A stretch of 64,000 bases of DNA from the NCBI RefSeq assembly GCF_000315425.1, contig NZ_JH992922.1, forward strand, positions 669,560 through 733,559, in the 5' to 3' direction. Position numbers and translations under genes: made by a program. Every line of letters starts with the position of its first letter. Position 1 is the stretch's first letter. A model generated the notes under the pieces. It had not been told where the DNA came from. It did not search any database and saw nothing but the letters and a program-made list of their open reading frames with translations. This DNA is from Massilia timonae CCUG 45783 (GTDB lineage Bacteria; Pseudomonadota; Gammaproteobacteria; Burkholderiales; Burkholderiaceae_D). Shown here piece after piece: positions 53,598 to 60,971 of the stretch.

Positions 53598-54300
53598 CGC
53601 GCGCGTTCCTGCGGTTCTTGCGGTCGATCAGGTCGCGGAAATGCGATAACGACGCCAGCGCGAAGTAGATGGGGGCCAGGTGGCCGGCCGCGTGCAGCTC
53701 GGCGATGGCGGCGCCGTCCAACGCGCCCAGGCGTTCCTCGTGGATGGTGAAGAAGCCGCTCATGCGGGCTTTTTCACCGTTGTCGAATTCGATGTCGAGC
53801 ACAAAGGCATCGAGCAGCTCGTAACGCTTGAGGGCCTCGAGGAAGCCCGCGTTGGCCTGCACGCCGTTGTGGATGTTCGACAGCGTCTGGCTCATCTTCT
53901 CGAGCAAGTCGGTATTGCCGCCATGCGGCTTGAACACCGGTTCGCCCTCGGTCGTGCTGACGCGCGGGTGATCCAGGTCGACCTGGATCATCAGTTCGTC
54001 GCCGTTGCGGCCGATGTAGAACGGCAGGCGCTCGTGCAGCCACGGCACCAGCGGCGCATCCCAGCGGCCGTCCTCGAGGAACAGGTTCTCGTCTTGCTGG
54101 AAGCCGAGCAGCGCGATCGCCTCGTAGTTGGCGCCGTCGTCCAGCTGGCGGAAGATGATCGGATAGTGCGCCTGCAGCGAGCGGAATTCGTCGGCGAAGG
54201 TCGGCACCCAGGCGACTTCGCTGCCCAGGCCGGGGCGGTGGCCGTGGATGATGCGCAGGTCCTTGTGCTCGATATTGTTCAGCAGGGCGATGTTGGGCAT
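53581..54300 (-). CDS. SapC-family protein
   Basis: 239 residues. MPNIALLNNIEHKDLRIIHGHRPGLGSEVAWVPTFADEFRSLQAHYPIIFRQ is the SapC signature; GFQQDENLFLEDGRWDAPLVPWLHERLPFYIG and FKPHGGNTDLLEKMSQTLSNIHNG follow. No signal peptide or membrane segment, so probably cytosolic. SapC-like genes recur beside TonB-dependent sugar receptors; their function is unknown. Lies 125 nt after the receptor stop, with a hairpin between. Confidence 0.9.
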   Translation of the reverse strand: MPNIALLNNIEHKDLRIIHGHRPGLGSEVAWVPTFADEFRSLQAHYPIIFRQLDDGANYEAIALLGFQQDENLFLEDGRWDAPLVPWLHERLPFYIGRNGDELMIQVDLDHPRVSTTEGEPVFKPHGGNTDLLEKMSQTLSNIHNGVQANAGFLEALKRYELLDAFVLDIEFDNGEKARMSGFFTIHEERLGALDGAAIAELHAAGHLAPIYFALASLSHFRDLIDRKNRRNARDGAGR

Positions 54301-54341
54301 GGATGTCTCGTTATCTTGTAGTGGGTGTCAGTGAAACGACA

Positions 54342-54371
54342 ACGGCGGGCCGGCTGTTGCCGACCCGCCGT
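54342..54371 (-). other. Hairpin between the TonB receptor and the SapC gene
   Basis: Arms ACGGCGGG (54342-54349) and CCCGCCGT (54364-54371), then after one mismatch inner arms CGGC / GCCG around a TGTT loop. On the minus strand only a weak T-rich tail follows. Could be a partial terminator or 3'-end stabiliser that sets receptor above SapC/cupin expression. Confidence 0.55.
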
Positions 54372-54425
54372 CAATACCGTCATCCGGGAAGTCTACTCCC
54401 GAACGACGGCACAGACAAAGCCCGA

Positions 54426-57400
54426 TCAGAACTTGTAGCGTGCGGCCAGCATGTAGCGCGGGCCCGACTGCGTCACGAACAGCACCTGGTTCTTGGTGCG
54501 GCCGTGGATGCGCTGGATCTCGTCGGTCAGGTTGATGCCTTCGAACGACAGCGACAGGTTGTCGTTCACGTTGTAGCCGACGCTCACGTCCAGCTGGCCG
54601 TATTTCTCGACGTAGTTCGGGTTCGGGCCCTGGCCGTCGAAGGTCGACGACAGGAACTCGTCGCGCCAGTTGTAGGCCACGCGCGCATTCCACTTGTCGT
54701 TCTCGAAGATGCCCACCAGGTTGGCCGAGTCGCCCAGGCCGACCAGCGCGAACTGCTCGCCCTTGCTGGCGTTGTCGTACTTCAGGCCCGAGTTCACGTA
54801 GGTGTAGTTGGCCTGGATGCCGAAGCCGCTGTTGCCGAACATGTGCTGGAGGTTGAATTCCAGGCCGCGGATGCGCGCCTTCTGCTGGTTCGAGTACGAG
54901 GTGATGCGGAAGTCCGCGATCGGATCGGTGCCGATGGCCGTGATGGTGCCGGTGGCGTCGCCCGAGGCGTTGTCCGGACCCGCGACCACGCCCGGCTGGC
55001 CGTTGAAGTTGCGGAAGATGTAGTTGCGGATGCAAGTGGTGTCCGCGGTCGTGCAGCCGTTGGCCAGCGCCGCGTTCCAGTAGGCGCCCCCGACCGGGGT
55101 GCGCACGCCGAACGGCTGGGCGATGATCTGCGACTGCCCGGCGTAGTTGTCCAGGTGCTTGCGGAAGTGATTGACCGAGAAGAAGCTCTGGCGGGCGTAG
55201 TACCACTCGATGGCCAGGTCGATGTTCTTCGACTTGACCGGCTCCAGCGCCGGATTGCCCTGCGAACCGGTGCCGCCTTCGACGCGCGCCAGGGTGTCGA
55301 GCACCTGGCCGCCGGCGATCTGGTCGTAGCGCGGACGGCCGATGGTTTCGCCGTAGCTGAAGCGGCCCTTCAGGTCGGGACGGAAGGAGATGTCGGCGTC
55401 GAACGTCGGCAGCACGTGGTTGTACTTGCCGGTCAGCGTGGTGAAGCCCGATTCGCCGAACACCACCGGCAGTTCGTTCTGCGACACCCAGCTGATCGCG
55501 ACCGGGGTCGGCACCAGCGCGGTCGAGCTGACGTCGGTCTTCTCGTAGCGCACGCCGACCGAGGTGTTGATCGGGTAGCGGGTGTCCCACTCGGTGTTGA
55601 ACTGCAGGTACAGGCTCTTCGACTTTTCCTCGGTGCGGCGGTCGGTGTCGTAGGTGGTCTTCGGCAGGTACAGGTGCGGCAGGCCCGAGGCTTGCGCCAC
55701 GATGTCGCGGATCTGGCCGAAGTTGAAGGTGTGGAAGCGGTTGAACAGGTTCGGGTTGCCGCTGCCGTCGATCTGGTCGAAGTATTTGGACAGGCTGTCC
55801 GGCGTGAACAGGCTGGCCGGGTAGTCCGAGGCCTGGGTGGCGCCGCCCCAGGTGTCGCGCTGCTGCACCGAGAACGCCGAGCGGTACTTGACCTTGGTGG
55901 CGCCGACGCCGAACTTGAACTCGGACGCTTCCATCACCTTCCAGCTGCCGTGGGTCTGGATCTGGTCGACTTCGGTCTTCATGTAGCCGTTCTCGAACAC
56001 CGAGCCGGTCACCTGCTGCGGCGAGCGCAGGAAGTCGGCGCCGTCGATGGAGAGGACCGGGAAGTCCTGCGAGAAGTCGGCGGTGGTGTTGCCGCGGCTG
56101 AAGCTGGCGGTGCCGATCACGTTGCTCGAACCCCATGGGCTGTCCGGAGTCGATTCGGCCGACGAGCTGTGGGCGTCGAGTTCCAGGCGGAGGTCGGGGT
56201 TGACGCGCCAGACGGTGTTGAAGCCCAGCGACTTGTTCTCGCTCCTGGTCGCGAAGTCCGAGGCGCCCATGGCGATGTCGCTGTTACCGGCCGGGATCAA
56301 CTCGGTGTACACCAGCGGCGAGGCGATCGGACCGTCGGTCCAGCTGCTCGACGACGGGCCGAAGTTGAACCAGGCCGACATGTCGTTGCGGCGGGTGTGG
56401 ATCTTGTTTTCCGAGTAGGTGTAGTCGAGGGTCGAGGTGATCGACTTGTTCGGCGCGAACTGGAACACCACCTGGCCGTTGGTGCGCTCGCGCTGCACGC
56501 CGGAGAGGTTGTAGTTCAGGTTTTGCGGAACCTGGTACTGGTCGTTCGGGCCGGGACGGTTGGTGATCAGTTCCGAGCCCGGGGTGCCCGGCTGCGGGAT
56601 CGTGCCCCAGGTGTTCTCGTCGCCGCGGAACGGGCCTTTCCAGCCATTCGGCACCGAGGCGCGGTTGTAGCCCAGGTTGCGCTCCTGGTAGCTGGCCGAC
56701 AGGCCGATGCCGAAGCGGCCGTCGGCCGAGGTGTTCGAATAGATGCCCGACACTTCAGGGGTGACCTTGTTGCCGTGCTGGAGGCCATCCGGCAGGTTGG
56801 TGGCCGAGGTGTCGTGCACGCCCTTGATGCCGATGCTGGCCTGCATGCCCGGACGCGACAGCGGACGCGCGGTGATCACGTTGATGGTCGCGCCGACGCC
56901 GCCGGTCGGGGTCTCGGCGCGGCTCGATTTGTAGACCTGCAGCTGCGAGATCGCTTCCGAGGCGATGTTGGCGAAGTCGAAGGCGCGGCCGTTGCGGTCG
57001 CCCAGGTTCGAGACCGGCATCTGGCGGCCGTTGAGCAGCACCAGGTTGAAGTCGGGGCCCACGCCGCGCACGGTGATCTTCGAGCCTTCGCCGATTTCGC
57101 GGTCGATCGACACGCCCGAGATGCGCTGCAGCGATTCGGCCAGGTTCGTGTCGGGGAATTTGCCGATGTCTTCGGCGACGATGCCGTCGACGAAGCCCTG
57201 CGCATTGCGCTTGAGGTTCATCGACGATTCGAGACTGGCGCGCAGGCCGGTCACGACGACGGTCTGGGTGCCCGGCTGCGCCGGGCCGGTGATCGAGCCG
57301 GAGGGGTTGCTGGCGGGATCAAGTGCCTGGTTCGGGGCGCTGGTCGCGGTCTCGGCCGGCGCGGTCGCCTGGTCCTGCGCGAATGCCGGGATGAATGCCG

Positions 57401-57458
57401 AACATGCGCTGGCAACTGCCAGGCTGATCAGAGTCTGTTTCGCCTTCGGGTAGTACAT
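54426..57458 (-). CDS. TonB-dependent outer-membrane receptor (glycan type)
   Basis: 1010 residues. Signal peptide (LISLAVASACSAFIPAFA^QDQ), plug domain with TQTVVVTGLRASLESSMNLKRNAQGFVDGIVAEDIGKFPDTNLAESLQRISGVSIDREIGEGSKITVRGVGPDFNLVLLNGRQMP, then a 22-strand barrel ending YMLAARYKF. VVVTGLRASLESSMNLKRNA and EDIGKFPDTNLAES mark the carbohydrate-linked TIGR01782 type. AGGAGAAG precedes the ATG. It should take up glycan fragments from GH16 digestion. Confidence 0.95.
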   Translation of the reverse strand: MYYPKAKQTLISLAVASACSAFIPAFAQDQATAPAETATSAPNQALDPASNPSGSITGPAQPGTQTVVVTGLRASLESSMNLKRNAQGFVDGIVAEDIGKFPDTNLAESLQRISGVSIDREIGEGSKITVRGVGPDFNLVLLNGRQMPVSNLGDRNGRAFDFANIASEAISQLQVYKSSRAETPTGGVGATINVITARPLSRPGMQASIGIKGVHDTSATNLPDGLQHGNKVTPEVSGIYSNTSADGRFGIGLSASYQERNLGYNRASVPNGWKGPFRGDENTWGTIPQPGTPGSELITNRPGPNDQYQVPQNLNYNLSGVQRERTNGQVVFQFAPNKSITSTLDYTYSENKIHTRRNDMSAWFNFGPSSSSWTDGPIASPLVYTELIPAGNSDIAMGASDFATRSENKSLGFNTVWRVNPDLRLELDAHSSSAESTPDSPWGSSNVIGTASFSRGNTTADFSQDFPVLSIDGADFLRSPQQVTGSVFENGYMKTEVDQIQTHGSWKVMEASEFKFGVGATKVKYRSAFSVQQRDTWGGATQASDYPASLFTPDSLSKYFDQIDGSGNPNLFNRFHTFNFGQIRDIVAQASGLPHLYLPKTTYDTDRRTEEKSKSLYLQFNTEWDTRYPINTSVGVRYEKTDVSSTALVPTPVAISWVSQNELPVVFGESGFTTLTGKYNHVLPTFDADISFRPDLKGRFSYGETIGRPRYDQIAGGQVLDTLARVEGGTGSQGNPALEPVKSKNIDLAIEWYYARQSFFSVNHFRKHLDNYAGQSQIIAQPFGVRTPVGGAYWNAALANGCTTADTTCIRNYIFRNFNGQPGVVAGPDNASGDATGTITAIGTDPIADFRITSYSNQQKARIRGLEFNLQHMFGNSGFGIQANYTYVNSGLKYDNASKGEQFALVGLGDSANLVGIFENDKWNARVAYNWRDEFLSSTFDGQGPNPNYVEKYGQLDVSVGYNVNDNLSLSFEGINLTDEIQRIHGRTKNQVLFVTQSGPRYMLAARYKF

Positions 57459-57617
57459 GTCTTCTCCTGTTTTTTTATAAATATGACCGTCGCCTAGCTA
57501 CGGTGTCTCCGCCAAATCGGACGCACTGCGGCATGCGTCGTGTTTTTCGCTACTCGCTACTGATCCATCCTTGCCTGGTCACCTCCCGACCAGGAAGACC
57601 TGCGGCGCGCCAAGCGG

Positions 57618-57657
57618 CGCAACGAGGCCGCCGGCTGGTGCCGGTGGCCTCGTTGCG
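57618..57657 (-). other. 17-bp hairpin in the TonB receptor leader
   Basis: Arms 57618-57634 and 57641-57657 pair at every position (one G-T) around a 6-nt loop. A second, weaker hairpin (CCTGGTC / GACCAGG, ~57575-57594) lies nearer the gene. No T-run on the minus strand, so it is probably a leader structure rather than a terminator. Confidence 0.65.
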
Positions 57658-57749
57658 TGGATTGCCCGGTGCGCGTCGCGCTGTTTCATGTGTCCTCGGC
57701 TCCTTGGCCTTGTCGACCATTTGGGAACGAAGCTGCCTGGTTCGAGACA

Positions 57750-57805
57750 TGGAAACGTTTCCATGAAGTTGACTGAATATTAGGGTTAGGAAAAAAAATT
57801 GTCAA
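57750..57805 (-). promoter_or_regulatory. Promoter and LacI-type operator of the TonB receptor
   Basis: Minus strand: -35 TTGACA (57800-57805), 17-nt spacer, -10 TAATAT (57777-57782), then 13 nt to the operator TGGAAACGTTTCCA (57750-57763), part of an 18-bp perfect palindrome (57748-57765). Near-consensus promoter with the operator over the early transcribed region. Confidence 0.85.
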
Positions 57806-57906
57806 CCGAATATCCAAGGGGGTATGACGTAGTTTTGCAACACTTTGGTGCAGCCCTAGAGTGAGCGCCGGTTACCGAAGGAAGGCGCGTCCTGTGGTTT
57901 CCCTCG

Positions 57907-57963
57907 TTGACACCGATTTTTCGGGGGTGCTATAGTCGGGTTGACGTTATGGTAACGTTTCCA
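57907..57963 (+). promoter_or_regulatory. Promoter and LacI-type operator of the deacetylase/GH16 unit
   Basis: -35 TTGACA (57907-57912), 18-nt spacer, -10 TATAGT (57931-57936), 13 nt, operator TGGTAACGTTTCCA (57950-57963). Operator identical to that of the ABC importer. Ends 13 nt before the ATG, so it overlaps the leader almost fully. Confidence 0.85.
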
Positions 57964-57976
57964 AATTGGAGCATGG

Positions 57977-58834
57977 ATGCACCACTTTCTTGCCCGTCGC
58001 GCGGGCCGCGCCATCATCCGGACCGCCCTGCTCGCGGCCGGCGTTGCCTTCGTCGTCACCAGCCCGGCGCATGCGCAGGAAGCCGCCTTTGCCTGGCCCG
58101 GCGGCGCGCGGGCCGCGGTCAGCCTGGCGTATGACGACGCCCTCGATTCCCAGCTCGACAACGCGATCCCGACGCTCGACCGTTACGGCATCAAGGGCAC
58201 GTTCTTCCTGCAGCTGTCCAGCGAGCCGGTGGCCAGGCGCATGGAGGACTGGCGCGCCGCGGCCAGGGGCGGCCATGAACTGGGCAACCACAGCCTGTTC
58301 CATCAATGTTCCGGCGCGGGACCGGACCGCGCCTGGGTCGCGCCGCATCGCGACCTGGACACCACCACGCGCGAGCAGATGCAAGACCAGGTCCTGCTCG
58401 CCAACACGTTCCTGAACGCGATCGACGGCCGCCGCGAGCGCACCTATACCGCTCCCTGCTTCGACGTGCAGGCCCTCGGCGGCGACTACCTGCCGGCGCT
58501 GCACGCGCGCTTCGTGGCGATCAAGGCCGGCAATGGTCCCGGCGTGCCGGCCTCGATGGCGGCGGTCGATCCCTACCGGGTGGCCTCGATCGCGCCGGTG
58601 GGCGCGAGCGGCGCCGAGCTGATTGCGCAGGTCAAGCAGGCGCGCGAACGCGGCACCATGATCGCGTTCACCTTCCACGGCGTCGGCGGCGACCACTTGA
58701 GCGTGTCATCGCAGGCGCACGAGGAGCTGGTCCGCTTCCTCGCCGCGCATCGCCAGGAGTACTGGACCGACACCTTCCTCAACATCATGAAGCACGTCAG
58801 GCAGCAGCGGGCGGCGACGCCCGCGGCGCGATGA
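57977..58834 (+). CDS. Exported NodB-like polysaccharide deacetylase
   Basis: 285 residues. Signal peptide (AIIRTALLAAGVAFVVTSPAHA^QE). NodB motif 1 AVSLAYDDALDSQLDNAIPTLDRYGIKGTFF (Asp-Asp kept, Gly to Ala), motif 2 HELGNHSLFH (His ligands kept), and a C-terminal FTFHGVGG with a likely catalytic His. Metal triad Asp-His-His is intact. TTGGAG precedes the ATG. Its substrate within a beta-glucan locus is unclear: acetylated glycan or cell-wall polymer. GH16 follows 17 nt later. Confidence 0.88.
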   Translation: MHHFLARRAGRAIIRTALLAAGVAFVVTSPAHAQEAAFAWPGGARAAVSLAYDDALDSQLDNAIPTLDRYGIKGTFFLQLSSEPVARRMEDWRAAARGGHELGNHSLFHQCSGAGPDRAWVAPHRDLDTTTREQMQDQVLLANTFLNAIDGRRERTYTAPCFDVQALGGDYLPALHARFVAIKAGNGPGVPASMAAVDPYRVASIAPVGASGAELIAQVKQARERGTMIAFTFHGVGGDHLSVSSQAHEELVRFLAAHRQEYWTDTFLNIMKHVRQQRAATPAAR

Positions 58835-58851
58835 CGTCGCCTTGGAGACAT

Positions 58852-59658
58852 ATGAAGACAATGAGCAAACTGGCCGCGCTGCTCGTGCTGGCCGCCAGCG
58901 CGGGCTGCGCCACGCAGCCCACCGCCACCGACGACCTGGCCGGCTGGACCCTCGAATGGAGCGATGAATTCGACGGCGCCACGCTGGACCGCGGCAAATG
59001 GCTCCCCGAGACCGGCGGCCATGGCTGGGGCAACAACGAGATGCAGTTCTATACCGGCCGGCCCGAGAACGTGCGCGTGGAAGACGGTCACCTGGTGATC
59101 GAGGCGCGCAAGGAAAGCCATGAAGGCAAGGACTACACCTCGGCGCGGATCAAGACGGCCGGGCTGAAGGAAACGCAGTACGGCCGCTACGAGGCGCGCA
59201 TCAAGGTGCCGAAGGGCCAGGGCATCTGGCCCGCGTTCTGGATGCTGGGGGCGAACATCAAGCAGGTCGGCTGGCCGAAGAGCGGCGAGATCGACATCAT
59301 GGAAATCATCGGCAAGGAGCCGGCCAATGCCTACGGCACCCTGCACGGGCCGGGCTACTCGGGCGAGCACGCAAACAGCCGCGCCAGCGCGCTCGAGGGC
59401 GCGGAGTACGGCGACGACTTCCACGTGTTCGCCGTCGAATGGGAGCCGAAAGAAATTCGTTGGTACCGCGACGGCATTCACTACCACACCGCGACGCCCG
59501 CGACGGTCAAGGGAGAATGGGTGTTCGAGCATCCCTTCTTCGTGCTGCTCAACCTGGCCGTGGGCGGCTACTGGCCGGGCTATCCGGATGCGAGCACGCC
59601 GTTCCCGCGCCGCATGCTGGTCGATTACGTGCGCGTGTATCGCAAGGCCGCGCCCTGA
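58852..59658 (+). CDS. GH16 endo-beta-glucanase (laminarinase-type), lipoprotein
   Basis: 268 residues. Signal with Cys (LAALLVLAASAGCATQP; lipobox SAGC is weak), then a single GH16 domain: WTLEWSDEFDGATLDRGKWLPETGGHGWGNNEMQFYTGRPENVRVEDGHLVIEARKE, catalytic GEIDIMEIIG (Glu146, Asp148, Glu151), FHVFAVEWEPKEIRWYRDG, FFVLLNLAVGGYWPGYPD. The EIDIME form and NNEMQFYT fit beta-1,3- or 1,3(4)-glucanases. Likely on the outer surface or periplasm. The start at 58852 sits behind TTGGAGA. Confidence 0.93.
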   Translation: MKTMSKLAALLVLAASAGCATQPTATDDLAGWTLEWSDEFDGATLDRGKWLPETGGHGWGNNEMQFYTGRPENVRVEDGHLVIEARKESHEGKDYTSARIKTAGLKETQYGRYEARIKVPKGQGIWPAFWMLGANIKQVGWPKSGEIDIMEIIGKEPANAYGTLHGPGYSGEHANSRASALEGAEYGDDFHVFAVEWEPKEIRWYRDGIHYHTATPATVKGEWVFEHPFFVLLNLAVGGYWPGYPDASTPFPRRMLVDYVRVYRKAAP

Positions 59659-59879
59659 CGGCCTGGCCGGGCGGCCGGATTCATGGCCGCCTCCTGCAAA
59701 CAATCCGCATCGGTGCGAGAATACGGCCAGGCACGCAACCCTGACACAGGGTGCATGCCAGAACCGATTCGACAATCCCCGATCTTTCTCCACAGCGACC
59801 ACAGACCCGAGCGGCCATTTGCCGCCCGGCGCGCCAGTATTGGCGTCGTTGCGCAGGAAGCATCACCTGGAAAGCACCA

Positions 59880-60971
59880 ATGACCGCATTATTCACTCCC
59901 TTCACCCTCAAATCCGTCACCCTGCGCAACCGCATCGCGGTGCCGCCGATGTGCCAGTACAGCGCCGTCGACGGCGTCACCAATGACTGGCATCGCGCCC
60001 ACTACGCGTCAATCGCGCGCGGCGGCGCCGGCCTGGTGATCGTCGAAGCCACGGCGGTTACGCCGGAAGGCCGCATCACCCCCGGCTGCGCCGGCCTGTG
60101 GAACGACGAGCAGGTGGCCGGCATGGCTGCCATCGCCGGCGCGATCAAGGCAGCCGGCGCGGTGGCCGGCATCCAGATCGGCCACGCCGGCCGCAAGGCG
60201 AGCGCGAACCGTCCGTGGGACGGCAACGCGCACATCCCGAACGACGCGCCGGACGGCTGGCAGACCATCGCCCCATCCGCCCTCGCCTTCGGCGGCGACC
60301 TGCCGAAAGTGCCGCAAGAGATGACCCTGGACGACATCGCGCGCGTGCGCCAGGGCTTCGTCGACGCCGCGCGGCGCGCCCTGGCCGCCGGCTTCGAATG
60401 GCTGGAGCTGCACTTCGCCCACGGCTACCTGGCGCAATCCTTCCTGTCGCCGCATTCGAACCGCCGCGATGACCAGTACGGCGGCGACCTCGATGGCCGC
60501 GGACGCTTCCTGCTCGAGACCCTGGCCGCGGTGCGCGAGGTATGGCCGCAGCACCTGCCGCTGACGGCGCGCATGGGCGTGATCGAATACGACGGCAGCG
60601 ACGAAGAGACGCTGGCGGAATCGATCGAGCTGACCCGTCGCATGCGCGAGGCCGGCCTGGACATGTTGAACGTGAGCGTCAACTTCACCGTCCCCGACGT
60701 CAAGATTCCCTGGGGTCCGGGCTTCCTGGCGCCGGTCGCCAAGCGTGTGAAGAACGAGGCCGGCCTGCCGGTGGCGTCGTCCTGGTATATCGGCGACCCG
60801 CAGGTGGCCAACCAGGCGGTGCTTGATGAGCAGATGGACCTGGTGATGATCGGCCGCGAGCACCTGGCCGATCCGCACTATGCCTTCCGCGCGGCCAAGG
60901 AGCTGGGCGTGGAAAATCCGTTCGCCATCCTGCCGCCGCAGTACGGCTGGTGGCTGGAACGCTACCGGTAA
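59880..60971 (+). CDS. Old Yellow Enzyme family NADH:flavin oxidoreductase (YqjM-like)
   Basis: 363 residues. FMN TIM barrel: LKSVTLRNRIAVPPMCQYSAVDGVTNDWHRAHYASIARGGAGLVIVEATAV (Cys of the YqjM class), GIQIGHAGRKAS (His pair site), FEWLELHFAHGYLAQSFLSPHSNRRDDQYGGDLDGRGRF, PVASSWYIGDP-like and MIGREHLADPHYAFRAAKEL. Reduces activated C=C bonds. Not obviously linked to the glucan locus. Its stop overlaps the convergent TPR gene by 10 nt. Confidence 0.94.
   Translation: MTALFTPFTLKSVTLRNRIAVPPMCQYSAVDGVTNDWHRAHYASIARGGAGLVIVEATAVTPEGRITPGCAGLWNDEQVAGMAAIAGAIKAAGAVAGIQIGHAGRKASANRPWDGNAHIPNDAPDGWQTIAPSALAFGGDLPKVPQEMTLDDIARVRQGFVDAARRALAAGFEWLELHFAHGYLAQSFLSPHSNRRDDQYGGDLDGRGRFLLETLAAVREVWPQHLPLTARMGVIEYDGSDEETLAESIELTRRMREAGLDMLNVSVNFTVPDVKIPWGPGFLAPVAKRVKNEAGLPVASSWYIGDPQVANQAVLDEQMDLVMIGREHLADPHYAFRAAKELGVENPFAILPPQYGWWLERYR

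Larger units (their letters stand above)
57459..57976. other. 518-nt divergent control region between the TonB receptor and the deacetylase/GH16 unit
   Basis: It contains two opposed promoters, each with a LacI-type operator (57750-57805 minus, 57907-57963 plus), and the ~310-nt leader of the receptor gene with hairpins at 57575-57594 and 57618-57657. Short frames in the leader have no ribosome site or domain that I recognise. Confidence 0.7.

Noticed and set aside
50799..53750. 983-codon plus-strand frame across glk, the MFS gene and the cupin gene
   Set aside because: It spans three well-supported genes and a terminator, and has arginine-rich shadow composition.
54303..57497. 1064-codon plus-strand frame opposite the TonB receptor
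   Set aside because: Antisense shadow of the receptor. Val/Ala/Arg/His-rich with no domain.
57550..57764. Small minus-strand frames in the receptor leader as leader peptides
   Set aside because: No ribosome site or obvious coding bias; two frames overlap the same hairpin and give arginine-rich shadows.
59659..59879. Possible small gene or RNA between GH16 and the OYE gene
   Set aside because: Short G/C inverted stretches only; no stable named structure, T-run or frame with coding character.
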